Shown here: positions 1 through 7,789 of the stretch, one piece after another
Layout: each line of letters starts with the position of its first letter
Position numbering within the stretch: the stretch's first letter is position 1
The notes under the pieces: model-generated
Database searches by the model: none
What the model saw: only the letters and a program-made list of their open reading frames with translations
Told to the model about the DNA's origin: nothing
Program-made: the position numbers and the translations under genes
Source of the DNA: an uncultured Bacillota bacterium
Lineage (GTDB): Bacteria; Bacillota_I; Bacilli_A; RFN20; CAG-449
Reading direction: 5' to 3'
NCBI GenBank assembly: GCA_902493275.1
Contig: CABUOQ010000005.1
Span: forward strand, 6,465 to 70,464
DNA length: 64,000 nt

Positions 1-205
1 TAAATTTTTTCTTGTTTTCTCCTAATGATTCTATTAAGCGATTTGAATTGTCATAGATTTGAGAGTATTCTTTATCAAGAACACGATTTATTTCTGGTTG
101 GGATAAATCTTTAATCGATGACAAAACAAATATCCCCAATCCGCTGGTGATGCTGATTATAATTATAGAATAAATAAGAAAACTGATTTTAAATATTTTT
201 TTCAT
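1..205 (-). CDS. ponA: Class A penicillin-binding protein (PBP1), N-terminal fragment cut by window edge
   Basis: The minus strand carries an open frame starting at the ATG at 205-203 and running off the left edge. The visible 68 residues begin MKKIFKISFLIYSIIIISIT, a short basic start followed by one hydrophobic anchor, and continue with a polar extracellular stretch. Class A PBPs are bitopic and polymerise and cross-link peptidoglycan outside the membrane. None of the glycosyltransferase or transpeptidase motifs lie in the window, so the call rests on the anchor and on position: the start overlaps the recU stop by 17 bases, and ponA directly follows recU in many Bacilli. Another membrane-anchored protein is possible. 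Confidence 0.7.
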   Translation of the reverse strand, partial: MKKIFKISFLIYSIIIISITSGLGIFVLSSIKDLSQPEINRVLDKEYSQIYDNSNRLIESLGENKKKF

Positions 206-773
206 TGAAGTAGGCCTTATCAACCACGTCTAAATATTTAATTCGTGGCATATAGCCTTGCTCAATTAGATAACCATTTTGACGAATGTCTTCAAGTGTA
301 ATTGATTTCCGTTCATCAGCAAGATATCTATCAATGATAATCTTAGCGTCTAAAAGATATATTTCATCTAATGTGATAAAATAGATTAAGAAAAATGCAA
401 TTCCACCATGAAAAATGACCTTTTGTAAATGTTTAATTTGGTGTATGGCGATATTGTGAAAAGAAAGAGATGTTTTTGATTTAGTTTCCTTACATTCAAA
501 ATCAATATAGCGTCCTTTATAAACACCATTGTAGTCTGCAGTAGATTGTTTTTCAAAATAAGCATCTTTAATGCGACAATTGTCTTTGTAATCAACTTTT
601 ACGATATGAATGGGGGTCGGACGTTTAGTAATTATCGCGATTTTATTGTCATCATAAAAAGTGTTTGCAGCATTTATTGCTTTTTCGAAGTCCATTCCAC
701 GATTAGCAAAACGAACTGCTTTTGATTCGACAATTTCATTTTCTAAAACAATACTTTTGTTTGGGTAATTCAT
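189..773 (-). CDS. recU: Holliday junction resolvase RecU
   Basis: RecU cleaves four-way DNA junctions during recombinational repair and chromosome segregation in Firmicutes. Counted from the chosen start, the 194-residue protein has the family blocks NRGMDFEKAI, KRPTPIHIVKV and the catalytic-core segment FEKQSTADYNGVYKGRYIDFE, with the acidic and lysine residues of the PD-(D/E)XK nuclease fold (D in STADY, D/E in IDFECKET). An upstream in-frame ATG exists at 812, but the ATG at 773-771 is preceded by a strong AAAGGAG site six bases away, so that start is preferred. The gene is followed, with overlap, by ponA, the usual Bacilli arrangement. Its length is normal for the family. Confidence 0.93.
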   Translation of the reverse strand: MNYPNKSIVLENEIVESKAVRFANRGMDFEKAINAANTFYDDNKIAIITKRPTPIHIVKVDYKDNCRIKDAYFEKQSTADYNGVYKGRYIDFECKETKSKTSLSFHNIAIHQIKHLQKVIFHGGIAFFLIYFITLDEIYLLDAKIIIDRYLADERKSITLEDIRQNGYLIEQGYMPRIKYLDVVDKAYFNEKNI

Positions 774-823
774 GGCATCTCCTTTAGCAAGGCTAAAATT
801 ATTTTTATCCAAAATAATATTAA

Positions 824-1552
824 TTATTCAAGATATGATTTAACCTTATTTTTAAAATCTTCGCTAGTTACATCTTTGCCATCTATTAAAGAAGCGATAG
901 TTTCTTTTATTGGAGATGGAAATATTCTCATTCGTTTAATTTGTTTTAAATATTCTTCAAAGACTATGTCTTTATTTTTTATGAATGCTTGGTAGAGATT
1001 TAATAAGTCGTAGGCATCATTTAGCGGATTATGCGAATTACCTACTGGTTCGAGACTAAATAACTTCAAAAAATTTACTAAAGAATAGTTATTACCATTA
1101 TTGTCACGTATAAATTGTGACATAAATGTCATAATATCAAAGAAATCGGCTAACCATGCTTTAGCCACATTAGAGTTAGTTGGATGAGACATACGGCATG
1201 ATTCTGTCACCATTTTTAAATCATTTGATCCAAAACAAACAAATAAACAATCATTTATTTCTTCACCTACATAATTTGAAATAGCTTCGATGGTATCTCC
1301 CCAAGATAATCCGTTGGCTTTAATAAACTCTTCTGTTAATGAAGTCATATTGGTAACAATTTTTCCAATGGAAGAAATGGGCCTAGTATATAATAATAAT
1401 CCTTCCTTATCATAATCGAGAATATTGCCATCTTGATCTATATGGCATTTTACTAGCCCGGAGGCTATTATTTCATGAGAGAATTGGGTTCCCTCAAAAT
1501 CGATAAAAATAAGCGTCTTTCTATTTTTTAAGGCATTTAATAAAGCTTTCAT
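824..1552 (-). CDS. DEDDh-type 3'-5' exonuclease (DnaQ/ERI-1-like)
   Basis: This 242-residue protein has the exonuclease ExoI motif IDFEGT (D18 and E20) near the N terminus and the ExoIII motif HNPLNDAYD near residues 180-188, where His and Asp are the general base and a metal ligand of the DEDDh class. It resembles stand-alone KapD/ERI-1-like 3'-5' exonucleases acting on RNA or DNA ends rather than a polymerase proofreading domain. The substrate cannot be told from the sequence. No ribosome site is visible upstream. Instead a TATAAT box (1566-1561) with a TTGATT box 16 bases further upstream ends only eight bases before the ATG, so the mRNA may be leaderless. The gene lies just upstream of recU on the same strand. 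Confidence 0.8.
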   Translation of the reverse strand: MKALLNALKNRKTLIFIDFEGTQFSHEIIASGLVKCHIDQDGNILDYDKEGLLLYTRPISSIGKIVTNMTSLTEEFIKANGLSWGDTIEAISNYVGEEINDCLFVCFGSNDLKMVTESCRMSHPTNSNVAKAWLADFFDIMTFMSQFIRDNNGNNYSLVNFLKLFSLEPVGNSHNPLNDAYDLLNLYQAFIKNKDIVFEEYLKQIKRMRIFPSPIKETIASLIDGKDVTSEDFKNKVKSYLE

Positions 1553-1560
1553 ATAAATAA

Positions 1561-1588
1561 ATTATATTACAAAAAAAATTATAATCAA
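1561..1588 (-). promoter_or_regulatory. Promoter of the exonuclease gene, probably leaderless
   Basis: On the minus strand TTGATT (1588-1583) and TATAAT (1566-1561) are separated by 16 bases. The expected start of transcription falls at about 1555-1553, at or beside the ATG at 1552. Confidence 0.5.
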
Positions 1589-1655
1589 AATAACAAACCA
1601 TTTTTTTAAATTTTCATATAAATAAATGAGAGAAATCTCAATGGAAGGAGAAATT

Positions 1656-2126
1656 ATGGCTTGCTTAAAAAGAACATGTTGCTGCCGTCCAATTACGATA
1701 ATTGACGATTGTAGTTGCGGCATTACAGTAAGATCAACATGCTCAACTTGTTGCACGAGGGTTTGCTGCAGAGTAACTTATACAGTCACTATTACAAATA
1801 ATTGCTCAAATGAAATACAAGGTGCAAAATTACATGTACCTCTTGATGGCGTTTTCTGCTTAGATGTAAATAGTGTCACTGTCAATGGTGAAAGAGTAGA
1901 AGTAACCTGTTTAGATGATATTGATTTAGGCAACATTGCTGCTGGTGGAACAACTACGGTTGTATATACTGTGACAGTTATGGAATATAAGCGTTATATT
2001 AGAACTAGAGCGTTAGTGACATTCTATATCTGTTGTTGCTGTCAAAGAAAAGACATGGGAGTATTATCTAATTGTAATTTATTACAAGTTTGTCCATGTT
2101 GTTGCTGTTGTCAAACTGATAATTAG
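1656..2126 (+). CDS. Very cysteine-rich small protein with DUF11-like beta-sandwich core
   Basis: The function is not recognised. From the ATG at 1656, chosen because a GGAAGGAG ribosome site lies just upstream, the protein has 156 residues, 25 of them cysteine. The cysteines are clustered: a CCC near the N terminus, then CSC, STCC and VCC before residue 41; single Cys in the middle; CCCC near 124-127; and CPCCCCC at the C terminus. Between the clusters is a stretch with VTYTVTITNNCSNEI and TTTVVYTVTV, typical of DUF11/conserved-repeat Ig-like domains of bacterial surface proteins. No signal peptide is visible, so it is probably cytosolic or a spore/coat-like self-assembling protein. It could bind metal or form a disulfide-linked layer; both are inference. 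A terminator follows at 2134. Confidence 0.75.
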   Translation: MACLKRTCCCRPITIIDDCSCGITVRSTCSTCCTRVCCRVTYTVTITNNCSNEIQGAKLHVPLDGVFCLDVNSVTVNGERVEVTCLDDIDLGNIAAGGTTTVVYTVTVMEYKRYIRTRALVTFYICCCCQRKDMGVLSNCNLLQVCPCCCCCQTDN

Positions 2127-2133
2127 TATCATT

Positions 2134-2163
2134 AAGTCCAAGGGTAAAACTTTGGACTTTAAT
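2134..2163 (+). terminator. Intrinsic terminator after the Cys-rich gene
   Basis: The arms AAGTCCAA (2134-2141) and TTGGACTT (2152-2159) form a hairpin followed by a short T-rich stretch. Confidence 0.6.
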
Positions 2164-2174
2164 TATTAATAAAA

Positions 2175-2203
2175 TTGCAATAAATTCATAAATTATGTAT
2201 AAT
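2175..2203 (+). promoter_or_regulatory. Vegetative promoter of gpsB-rnpB
   Basis: TTGCAA (2175-2180) and TATAAT (2198-2203) are separated by exactly 17 bases, 26 bases upstream of the gpsB start. Confidence 0.7.
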
Positions 2204-2228
2204 TAATTACGAGCTTGAAAGGCGTTAT

Positions 2229-2603
2229 ATGGAAGAATTGAATCTTAAATTATCAGCAAAAGAAATTAATTCAAAAGAATTTCAAGGTAAAGATGGTGGA
2301 TATGATTCATTACAAGTTGATCGTTATCTCGATTTAGTTGTAAATGATTATATCGCTTTCGAACAATTTGTTAACAACATGAGAAAACTTGAGATTAATT
2401 ATGAAAATCTAAAAAAAACTTGTGAGATGTATAAGACAAAACTTGCAGATTCTGAATATCATAAAGCATTGATGGAAGAACAACTTTCAATCTTGAAGCA
2501 AAATGAAGGAACATCATCTTCAAATATAGAACTTCTTCAAAGAATATCATTATTAGAACAGGCTTTATATAATCTAGGAAAAGATCCTTCAAAAATAAAA
2601 TAA
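2229..2603 (+). CDS. gpsB: Cell division regulator GpsB (DivIVA family)
   Basis: GpsB is a small coiled-coil adaptor that links PBP1 and other wall synthases to the division machinery at the membrane. The 124-residue protein begins with the DivIVA/GpsB N-terminal motif: AKEINSKEFQ, then GGYDSLQVDRYLDLVVNDY, matching the family pattern GY(D)xxxVDxFLDxVxxDY. A long coiled coil covers roughly residues 45-85, and a short C-terminal helical segment (ELLQRISLLEQALYNLG) matches the trimerising tail. It lies directly before rnpB, as in Bacillus, and has its own promoter. Length and arrangement are typical. DivIVA itself is longer, which favours GpsB. Confidence 0.9.
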   Translation: MEELNLKLSAKEINSKEFQGKDGGYDSLQVDRYLDLVVNDYIAFEQFVNNMRKLEINYENLKKTCEMYKTKLADSEYHKALMEEQLSILKQNEGTSSSNIELLQRISLLEQALYNLGKDPSKIK

Positions 2604-2610
2604 TAAATCA

Positions 2611-2946
2611 ATTGACCTGGATAATTGCTAGTAGAAATACTAGAGGAAAGTCCATGCTCGCACTATCTGCGATGATAGTAGTGTTTGTGCCAGAGGAAAC
2701 GATAACTCTGGGTAGATGGGAGCATCTAACGGCAGAATGAAACCTAAGTTTTATAATATGGTCTAATTCTTGAAAGTGCCACAGTGACGTAGTTATATAG
2801 AAATATATAAGTGGAACGCGGTAAACCCCTCAAGCGAGAAACCTAAATTTGGTAAGGGAAGAGAGAGCGATAAAATGAAATCGTAATCTCATGCGAAAGC
2901 ATAGATAAATAATTATCCTCGACAGAACATGGCTTACAGGGTCAAT
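2611..2946 (+). ncRNA. rnpB: RNase P RNA, Bacillus type (class B)
   Basis: This is the catalytic RNA that trims the 5' ends of tRNA precursors. The conserved core is plain: GAGGAAAGTCCATGCTCGCA near 2642-2661, GAAAGTGCCACAGTGACG near 2773-2790, GTGGAACGCGGTAAACCCCT near 2811-2830, GCGAGAAACC near 2835, and ACAGAACATGGCTTACAG near the 3' end. The terminal helix is formed by ATTGAC (2611-2616) with GTCAAT (2941-2946), which fixes the ends. Position right after gpsB is the normal Bacilli arrangement. The length of about 336 bases is slightly short for type B, suggesting trimmed peripheral helices. Confidence 0.96.
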
Positions 2947-2968
2947 ACTCAAATAAAAAGGAGTCTAT

Positions 2969-3562
2969 ATGAATTTGCCTAATAAAATTACAACATTTAG
3001 AATGATTTGCGTAATATTTGTTATAGGATTACTATTATGGCCAGCTAATTGGTATATAATTCCTTATATTAATGTCAGCTTAAATTTCTTTATTGCGTGG
3101 ATAATTTTTATAATTGCCTCATTATCTGATATGGTAGATGGTAAAATTGCCCGTAAATATAATATGGTTACTGATTATGGAAAATTTATGGATCCAATAG
3201 CAGATAAATTGTTAGTTAATTCGACTTTAATTGCTTTAAGTGTTTATGGTCCGATTAAAATACCAATCATCTGTGTAATCTTAATGATAGCGCGAGATAT
3301 TGTTGTTGACGCTCTTAGAATGAATGCAGTTAGAAAAAATATTGTTTTACCAGCTAATATTTGGGGCAAACTAAAAACAGTATTGCAAATGATTGCACTA
3401 GTATTTATTTTGATAAATGATTTTGGACTAGATCAATTATTGAATATTCCTAATTATTTAATGATAGGTCAATGTTTAATTTATTTAGCAACTTTAGCGA
3501 GTGTTTTAAGTTGCGTAATTTATTGTGTTAAAAATCGTAAAGTTTTTTCGGAGATGGAATAA
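2969..3562 (+). CDS. pgsA: CDP-diacylglycerol-glycerol-3-phosphate 3-phosphatidyltransferase
   Basis: PgsA makes phosphatidylglycerol phosphate, the committed step to anionic phospholipids, in the cytoplasmic membrane. The 197-residue protein carries the complete CDP-alcohol phosphotransferase signature D-x2-DG-x2-AR-x8-G-x3-D-x3-D in DMVDGKIARKYNMVTDYG followed by KFMDPIADK, roughly residues 54-80. Several hydrophobic segments surround it. A good ribosome site (AAAAGGAG) precedes the start at 2969. Its stop overlaps the ATG of cinA by one base, so the two are translated together, followed by recA, as in Bacillus. Confidence 0.95.
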   Translation: MNLPNKITTFRMICVIFVIGLLLWPANWYIIPYINVSLNFFIAWIIFIIASLSDMVDGKIARKYNMVTDYGKFMDPIADKLLVNSTLIALSVYGPIKIPIICVILMIARDIVVDALRMNAVRKNIVLPANIWGKLKTVLQMIALVFILINDFGLDQLLNIPNYLMIGQCLIYLATLASVLSCVIYCVKNRKVFSEME

Positions 3563-4014
3563 TGCAAAGGTTAATAGAAATTTTAAAAGAAAAAAAGTAT
3601 ACGTTATCTTGCGCTGAAAGTTTGACATGTGGAATGTTTGCTTCAACTATTGGGAATTATCCAGGAGTCTCTAAGGTTTTTAAAGGAGGAGTTGTTACAT
3701 ATTGTTCTAACTCTAAAGTGGAAGTAATTAATGTTCCTCAAAGTGTTGTCGATGATTTTGGAGTTGTATCTAAAGAATGCGCAGCAAGCATGGCTCATGG
3801 AGTAAGAAAACTATTTAAAAGCGATGTTTCTATTTCTTTTACAGGTAATGCTGGACCAGATGTATTAGAGGGTAAACCAGTTGGTTTAGTTTATATTGGA
3901 ATTTGTATCAATAAAATTTCTTTTACCTTTGAATGTCAATTTGAAGGGACAAGAAATGAAATACGTCAGCAATGTATAAATGAAGGAATCAATAAATTGC
4001 TGGAATTAATTTAA
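3562..4014 (+). CDS. cinA: CinA C-terminal domain protein (PncC-type nicotinamide-nucleotide amidase)
   Basis: The 150-residue protein corresponds only to the CinA/PncC C-terminal domain, which deamidates nicotinamide mononucleotide so that it can be reused for NAD synthesis. Visible family motifs are SCAESLTCGMFAST near the N terminus, GGVVTYCSNSKVEVINV in the middle, SFTGNAGP, and the closing GTRNEIRQQ. The usual N-terminal MoaB/COG1058 domain of Bacillus CinA is absent, so the protein is the stand-alone form. The usual GxAGP element reads GNAGP. The gene starts inside the pgsA stop and precedes recA, the classical cinA-recA order. Membership is clear; activity is inferred from the family. 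Confidence 0.88.
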   Translation: MQRLIEILKEKKYTLSCAESLTCGMFASTIGNYPGVSKVFKGGVVTYCSNSKVEVINVPQSVVDDFGVVSKECAASMAHGVRKLFKSDVSISFTGNAGPDVLEGKPVGLVYIGICINKISFTFECQFEGTRNEIRQQCINEGINKLLELI

Positions 4015-4061
4015 GAAATCTTAATTAAATCTTTATTTAAATAATTAGAAGGAGAAATAAA

Positions 4062-5057
4062 ATGGTTGAACAAACAAAACAGGAAAAATTATCAAAAGCT
4101 CTTGCTTCAATCGAAAAAGTTTATGGTAAAGGCTCAGTTATGAAATTAGGAGATCGTCCTAATTTGGATTTAGATGTCATTCCTTCAGGCTCGATTTGTC
4201 TTGATGCTGCATTAGGAATAGGTGGATACCCTAAAGGAAGAATTATTGAAATTTATGGTCCAGAATCTTCTGGTAAAACTACATTGGCATTGACTGCGAT
4301 TGCTGAATGTCAAAAAAAAGGTGGACAAGCAGCGTTTGTCGATGCTGAACATGCTATTGATCCAGTATATGCCGCCAAACTTGGTGTTAATATCGATGAA
4401 TTAATTTTATCTCAACCAGATAATGGAGAACAAGCTCTAGAAATTGTTGATATGTTAGCTGAATCTGAAGCAATTGATATTATTGTTGTTGACTCAGTTG
4501 CTGCCTTGGTTCCTCAAGCAGAATTAGAAGGATCGATGAGTGACGCTAATGTTGGTGCACATGCAAGACTTATGTCTAAAGCGATGAGAAAATTGGCAGG
4601 TGTCTTAAATAAATCTAATTGTACAGTTGTCTTCATTAACCAATTGAGAGAAAAAGTTGGAATTATGTTTGGTAATCCAGAGACAACTACTGGTGGTAGA
4701 GCATTAAAATTCTATGCATCAATTCGTATTGATATTAGAAAAGCTGAAGCTATTAAGCAAGGCGATTCAATTATGGGTAATTCCGTAAATATTAAAGTAG
4801 TTAAAAATAAAGTGGCTCCTCCATTTAAATCATGTAAAATTGATTTGATATATGGTGAAGGATTTGTAAAAGAAGGAGAGATTTTAGACTTAGCTCTTGA
4901 AAATAATTTGGCTAAGAAGTCGGGCTCATGGTTTGAAATTTTAGGCGAACGAGCTGGACAAGGTCGAGATGCTGCAATAGCGTATATTAAAGAGCATAAC
5001 GATGTTATGGAAGCTTTAACAGAGCAAATATATACTATATTAGGATTTAAAAGATAA
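4062..5057 (+). CDS. recA: RecA recombinase
   Basis: RecA polymerises on single-stranded DNA, drives strand exchange and triggers SOS repressor cleavage. The 331-residue protein contains the Walker A box GPESSGKTTLAL (about residues 66-77), Walker B IIVVDSVAAL, the loop 1 and loop 2 regions (EGSMSDANVGAHARL and MFGNPETTTGGRALKFYAS) and the INQLREK motif. It is slightly shorter than Bacillus RecA because the acidic C-terminal tail is trimmed after FKR. The start has a strong AGAAGGAG site. The neighbours pgsA-cinA upstream and rny downstream match Bacilli. No obvious LexA box was found in the 47-base gap after cinA, so it may be mainly transcribed with the upstream genes. Confidence 0.98.
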   Translation: MVEQTKQEKLSKALASIEKVYGKGSVMKLGDRPNLDLDVIPSGSICLDAALGIGGYPKGRIIEIYGPESSGKTTLALTAIAECQKKGGQAAFVDAEHAIDPVYAAKLGVNIDELILSQPDNGEQALEIVDMLAESEAIDIIVVDSVAALVPQAELEGSMSDANVGAHARLMSKAMRKLAGVLNKSNCTVVFINQLREKVGIMFGNPETTTGGRALKFYASIRIDIRKAEAIKQGDSIMGNSVNIKVVKNKVAPPFKSCKIDLIYGEGFVKEGEILDLALENNLAKKSGSWFEILGERAGQGRDAAIAYIKEHNDVMEALTEQIYTILGFKR

Positions 5058-5065
5058 TTAAATTG

Positions 5066-5106
5066 AAGTTCATTTTGCCAAATATAAGGTATTTTGAACT
5101 TTTTTA
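5066..5106 (+). terminator. Weak intrinsic terminator after recA
   Basis: AAGTTCA (5066-5072) pairs with TGAACTT (5096-5102), with an additional CC/GG pair inside the loop, followed by a run of six T. The internal mismatches make it a modest candidate. Confidence 0.45.
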
Positions 5107-5217
5107 TTTGCATAAAATTATTTATCTATTAAGTAATATGTTTTTTTAACTAAATCTGTTAATTATTTAATTAATAGGAATAAAATTTAATTATTGCTTT
5201 TTTATTCTTTATTTTGT

Positions 5218-5414
5218 TGTTATAATATAAATGCATAGAAATTATGCAATTAAGTTTCTTAACGGGAAAATATAAGTTTAATAATCCTCGATGGATGATA
5301 AAATTGTGCTTTGATTTCCGTGTAACTACATATCATATAATTTAAATAGACGATTGCCTTTGCAGGTGTTTTTTGCAAAGTGCATATCACAGCTTAGAGG
5401 AGGAAAATATCTAT
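5218..5414 (+). promoter_or_regulatory. Promoter and long structured leader of rny
   Basis: This fills most of the 357-base gap between recA and rny. An extended -10 element TGTTATAAT (5218-5226) should start transcription near 5233, giving a leader of about 180 bases. The leader contains a perfect 7-bp hairpin CTTTGCA (5358-5364)/TGCAAAG (5374-5380), and an upstream ACGGGAAA near 5261 that can pair, with one bulge, to TTTCCGT near 5313. A strong TTAGAGGAGG ribosome site follows at about 5394-5403. No known riboswitch consensus was recognised. It may control RNase Y synthesis, for example by cleavage of its own leader; this is inference. Confidence 0.5.
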
Positions 5415-6977
5415 ATGGATTTAGGTTTAGCAATTGCTTTAATTGTGATAGCATTAGTTATTGGAGGTGGATTAGGATTTTTTGTATGTCATTATATTGC
5501 TACAAAAAAGAAAAATTCTGAGGAAAAAATCGCTGAAAATACGATAGAATCAGCTAATAAAAGGGCTGAAGAAATCATTAACAATGCAACAATTCAAGCA
5601 AAAAATTTGACTTTGGAATTAAAGCAACAAGCCGAAAAAGAAATAAAAGAAAAGAAAAGCGAATGGACAATTCAAGAAAATAAATTATCTCAACGTGAAT
5701 CAAATATTGACCGTAGAGATATGGCTTTAATTGAAAGAGAAAAGAATTTAGAAAATAAGATTGAAGAGTGTAATAATCGCTTAAAAAAAGTTGAAGAAAA
5801 AGAGAAAAATCTTGATGTAAAAGAAGCATCAATTGACGAAGAGTTAAATCGTGTTGCTAATCTTACAACTCAACAAGCAAGAGATATTATCATTGAACGA
5901 GTAGAATCTAAGATGTCTATTGAAATCTCATCTATGATGAAGCAAAAAGAAGATGAAGCTAAGGAAGCTTGCGATACTAAAGCTAAAGAAATGTTATGCT
6001 TAGCTATGGCAAAATATTCACAAGAAGTAGTAACTGAAAAAACAGTTTCAGTTGTCGCTATCCCAAATGATGAAATGAAAGGAAGAATCATTGGACGTGA
6101 AGGAAGAAATATTAGAACGTTAGAACAACTTTTAGGGGTTGATATCATTATTGATGATACTCCTGAAGTAATACAAGTTTCATGTTTTGATCCAATAAGA
6201 AGAGAAACAGCAAGATTGGCTCTTGAATATTTAATTAAAGATGGAAGAATACAACCTGGAAGAATTGAAGAGATAGTTGAAAAAGCTCGTTCAGAAGTAA
6301 ATTTATCTTGCCATGAAGCAGGAATAAATGCCGCCTTTAAATTAGGCTTACCAAGAATTAATAAAGAACTTTTAGATTATGTTGGAAGACTTAAATATCG
6401 TACATCCTATACACAAAATGCTTTAGAACATTCGATTCAAGTGGCTTATTTGACAGGAATTATGGCGGCTGAATTAGGATTAGATCAAAATCTTGCTAAA
6501 CGTGCAGGTTTATTACATGATATAGGAAAAGCTGCTGACTTTGAATTGGATGGATCGCACGTGGAAATCGGTGCCAGATTAGCTAAAAAGTATGGAGAAC
6601 CAGATGTAGTTATCAATGCGATAGAATCACACCATGGTGATAAAGAATCTAAATATATCATTTCAACATTAGTTCAAGCTGCTGATACTTTATCTGCTGC
6701 TCGTCCAGGTGCTAGAAATGAAACTTTAGAAAATTATATTCAAAGAATAGAAAAACTTGAAGAGATAACTAAACAATTTGAAGGTGTTCAATCTTCATTT
6801 GCAATGCAATCTGGAAGAGAATTGAGAATCATGGTTGTTCCAGAAAAAATCTCTGATATTGAAACATATAAATTAGCTCGTGATATTAAAGAAAAAATAG
6901 AAAGTGAAATGACCTATCCTGGACAAATTAAGGTATCGGTCATCCGTGAAACAAGAGCAACAGAAGTTGCAAAATAG
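5415..6977 (+). CDS. rny: Ribonuclease Y
   Basis: RNase Y is the membrane-bound endoribonuclease that starts mRNA decay and riboswitch turnover in Firmicutes. The start at 5415 is preferred because the protein then begins MDLGLAIALIVIALVIGGGL, the usual single membrane anchor, and follows the AGAGGAGG site; an earlier in-frame ATG at 5373 lies inside the leader hairpin. The domains are the anchor (1-25), a long charged coiled coil (about 30-190), a KH domain with GRIIGREGRNIRTLEQLLGV (about 215-235), and an HD domain with HSIQVAY and LLHDIGKA. At 520 residues it is normal length. Next come ymdB, miaB and ricA, a conserved RNA-processing and regulation neighbourhood. Confidence 0.96.
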   Translation: MDLGLAIALIVIALVIGGGLGFFVCHYIATKKKNSEEKIAENTIESANKRAEEIINNATIQAKNLTLELKQQAEKEIKEKKSEWTIQENKLSQRESNIDRRDMALIEREKNLENKIEECNNRLKKVEEKEKNLDVKEASIDEELNRVANLTTQQARDIIIERVESKMSIEISSMMKQKEDEAKEACDTKAKEMLCLAMAKYSQEVVTEKTVSVVAIPNDEMKGRIIGREGRNIRTLEQLLGVDIIIDDTPEVIQVSCFDPIRRETARLALEYLIKDGRIQPGRIEEIVEKARSEVNLSCHEAGINAAFKLGLPRINKELLDYVGRLKYRTSYTQNALEHSIQVAYLTGIMAAELGLDQNLAKRAGLLHDIGKAADFELDGSHVEIGARLAKKYGEPDVVINAIESHHGDKESKYIISTLVQAADTLSAARPGARNETLENYIQRIEKLEEITKQFEGVQSSFAMQSGRELRIMVVPEKISDIETYKLARDIKEKIESEMTYPGQIKVSVIRETRATEVAK

Positions 6978-6988
6978 AAAGTGGTAAT

Positions 6989-7789
6989 ATGAACATTTTA
7001 TTTATTGGTGATGTGGTTGGAAAACCTGGTCGTGAAGTAGTTAAGTACTCTCTTAATAAGTATTTAGAAGAATATAATATTGATTTCGTAATCGCTAATT
7101 TAGAAAATGTTTCGCATGGTAAAGGATTGCTTAGAAGTCATTTCTTAGAAATGCTTGATTCTGGAATTGATGTGGTAACCTTAGGAAATCATTACTTAGC
7201 TAAAAAAGAGATTTTAGATTTTATTTATGATTATGACAATTTGTTAAGACCAGCTAATCTACATAAATCTATTCCTGGACATGGTAGCGATGTATATCAA
7301 TGCGGCAAATTTAAAATAAGAGTAACAAATTTAATAGGAAGAATTTTCTTAAATGAAACAGCGAATAATCCATTTGATGTTTTACAAGATATAGTGGAAC
7401 ATGATGATTCTGATTTCCATTTTGTCGATTTTCATGCTGAGGCCACTGGTGAAAAGCAGGCTTTAGCTTGGGCCTTTGATGGTAAAATAAGTGGTTTATT
7501 TGGTACGCATACTCACGTTCAAACAAATGATTTAAGAAAATTAGAAAAAGGAACATTATATATTTCTGATGTTGGAATGTGTGGGCCATATAATGGGATA
7601 TTAGGATCTTCTAGGGATAGAGTTATCTTAAAAACATGGACTGGACAGCCAACTATCTTTACAGTTCAAGAAGATGATGAATATATCTTTTCAGCGATTA
7701 TTATCTGCATTGATGATGATACAAAAAAGATAATTGACTATAAAAGTATTTATGATGTAATTAAAGAAAGCGAGATTAAAAATGGCTAA
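6989..7789 (+). CDS. ymdB: YmdB-family metallophosphodiesterase
   Basis: YmdB is a dinuclear-metal phosphodiesterase that hydrolyses 2',3'-cyclic nucleotides (and weakly 3',5'-cAMP) and affects RNase Y-dependent gene expression and biofilm choice in Bacillus. In this 266-residue protein the metal-binding motifs are in order: GDVVG (residues 7-11), ANLEN, TLGNH, FHAEATGEK and GTHTHVQTND, ending with a DVGMCGP loop. The usual GNHTWD reads GNHYLAK, a modest deviation just beyond the metal ligands. The gene starts 11 bases after rny and overlaps miaB by eight bases, so the set is probably one operon. Confidence 0.93.
   Translation: MNILFIGDVVGKPGREVVKYSLNKYLEEYNIDFVIANLENVSHGKGLLRSHFLEMLDSGIDVVTLGNHYLAKKEILDFIYDYDNLLRPANLHKSIPGHGSDVYQCGKFKIRVTNLIGRIFLNETANNPFDVLQDIVEHDDSDFHFVDFHAEATGEKQALAWAFDGKISGLFGTHTHVQTNDLRKLEKGTLYISDVGMCGPYNGILGSSRDRVILKTWTGQPTIFTVQEDDEYIFSAIIICIDDDTKKIIDYKSIYDVIKESEIKNG

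Noticed and set aside
4712..5113. 133-codon minus-strand frame over the end of recA
   Set aside because: It is a shadow of the recA reading frame; the recA motifs are intact and there is no ribosome site for the antisense frame.
5233..5400. 6S RNA, preQ1, c-di-AMP or purine riboswitch in the rny leader
   Set aside because: None of the conserved core sequences of those classes could be found, so only an unassigned structured leader is reported.
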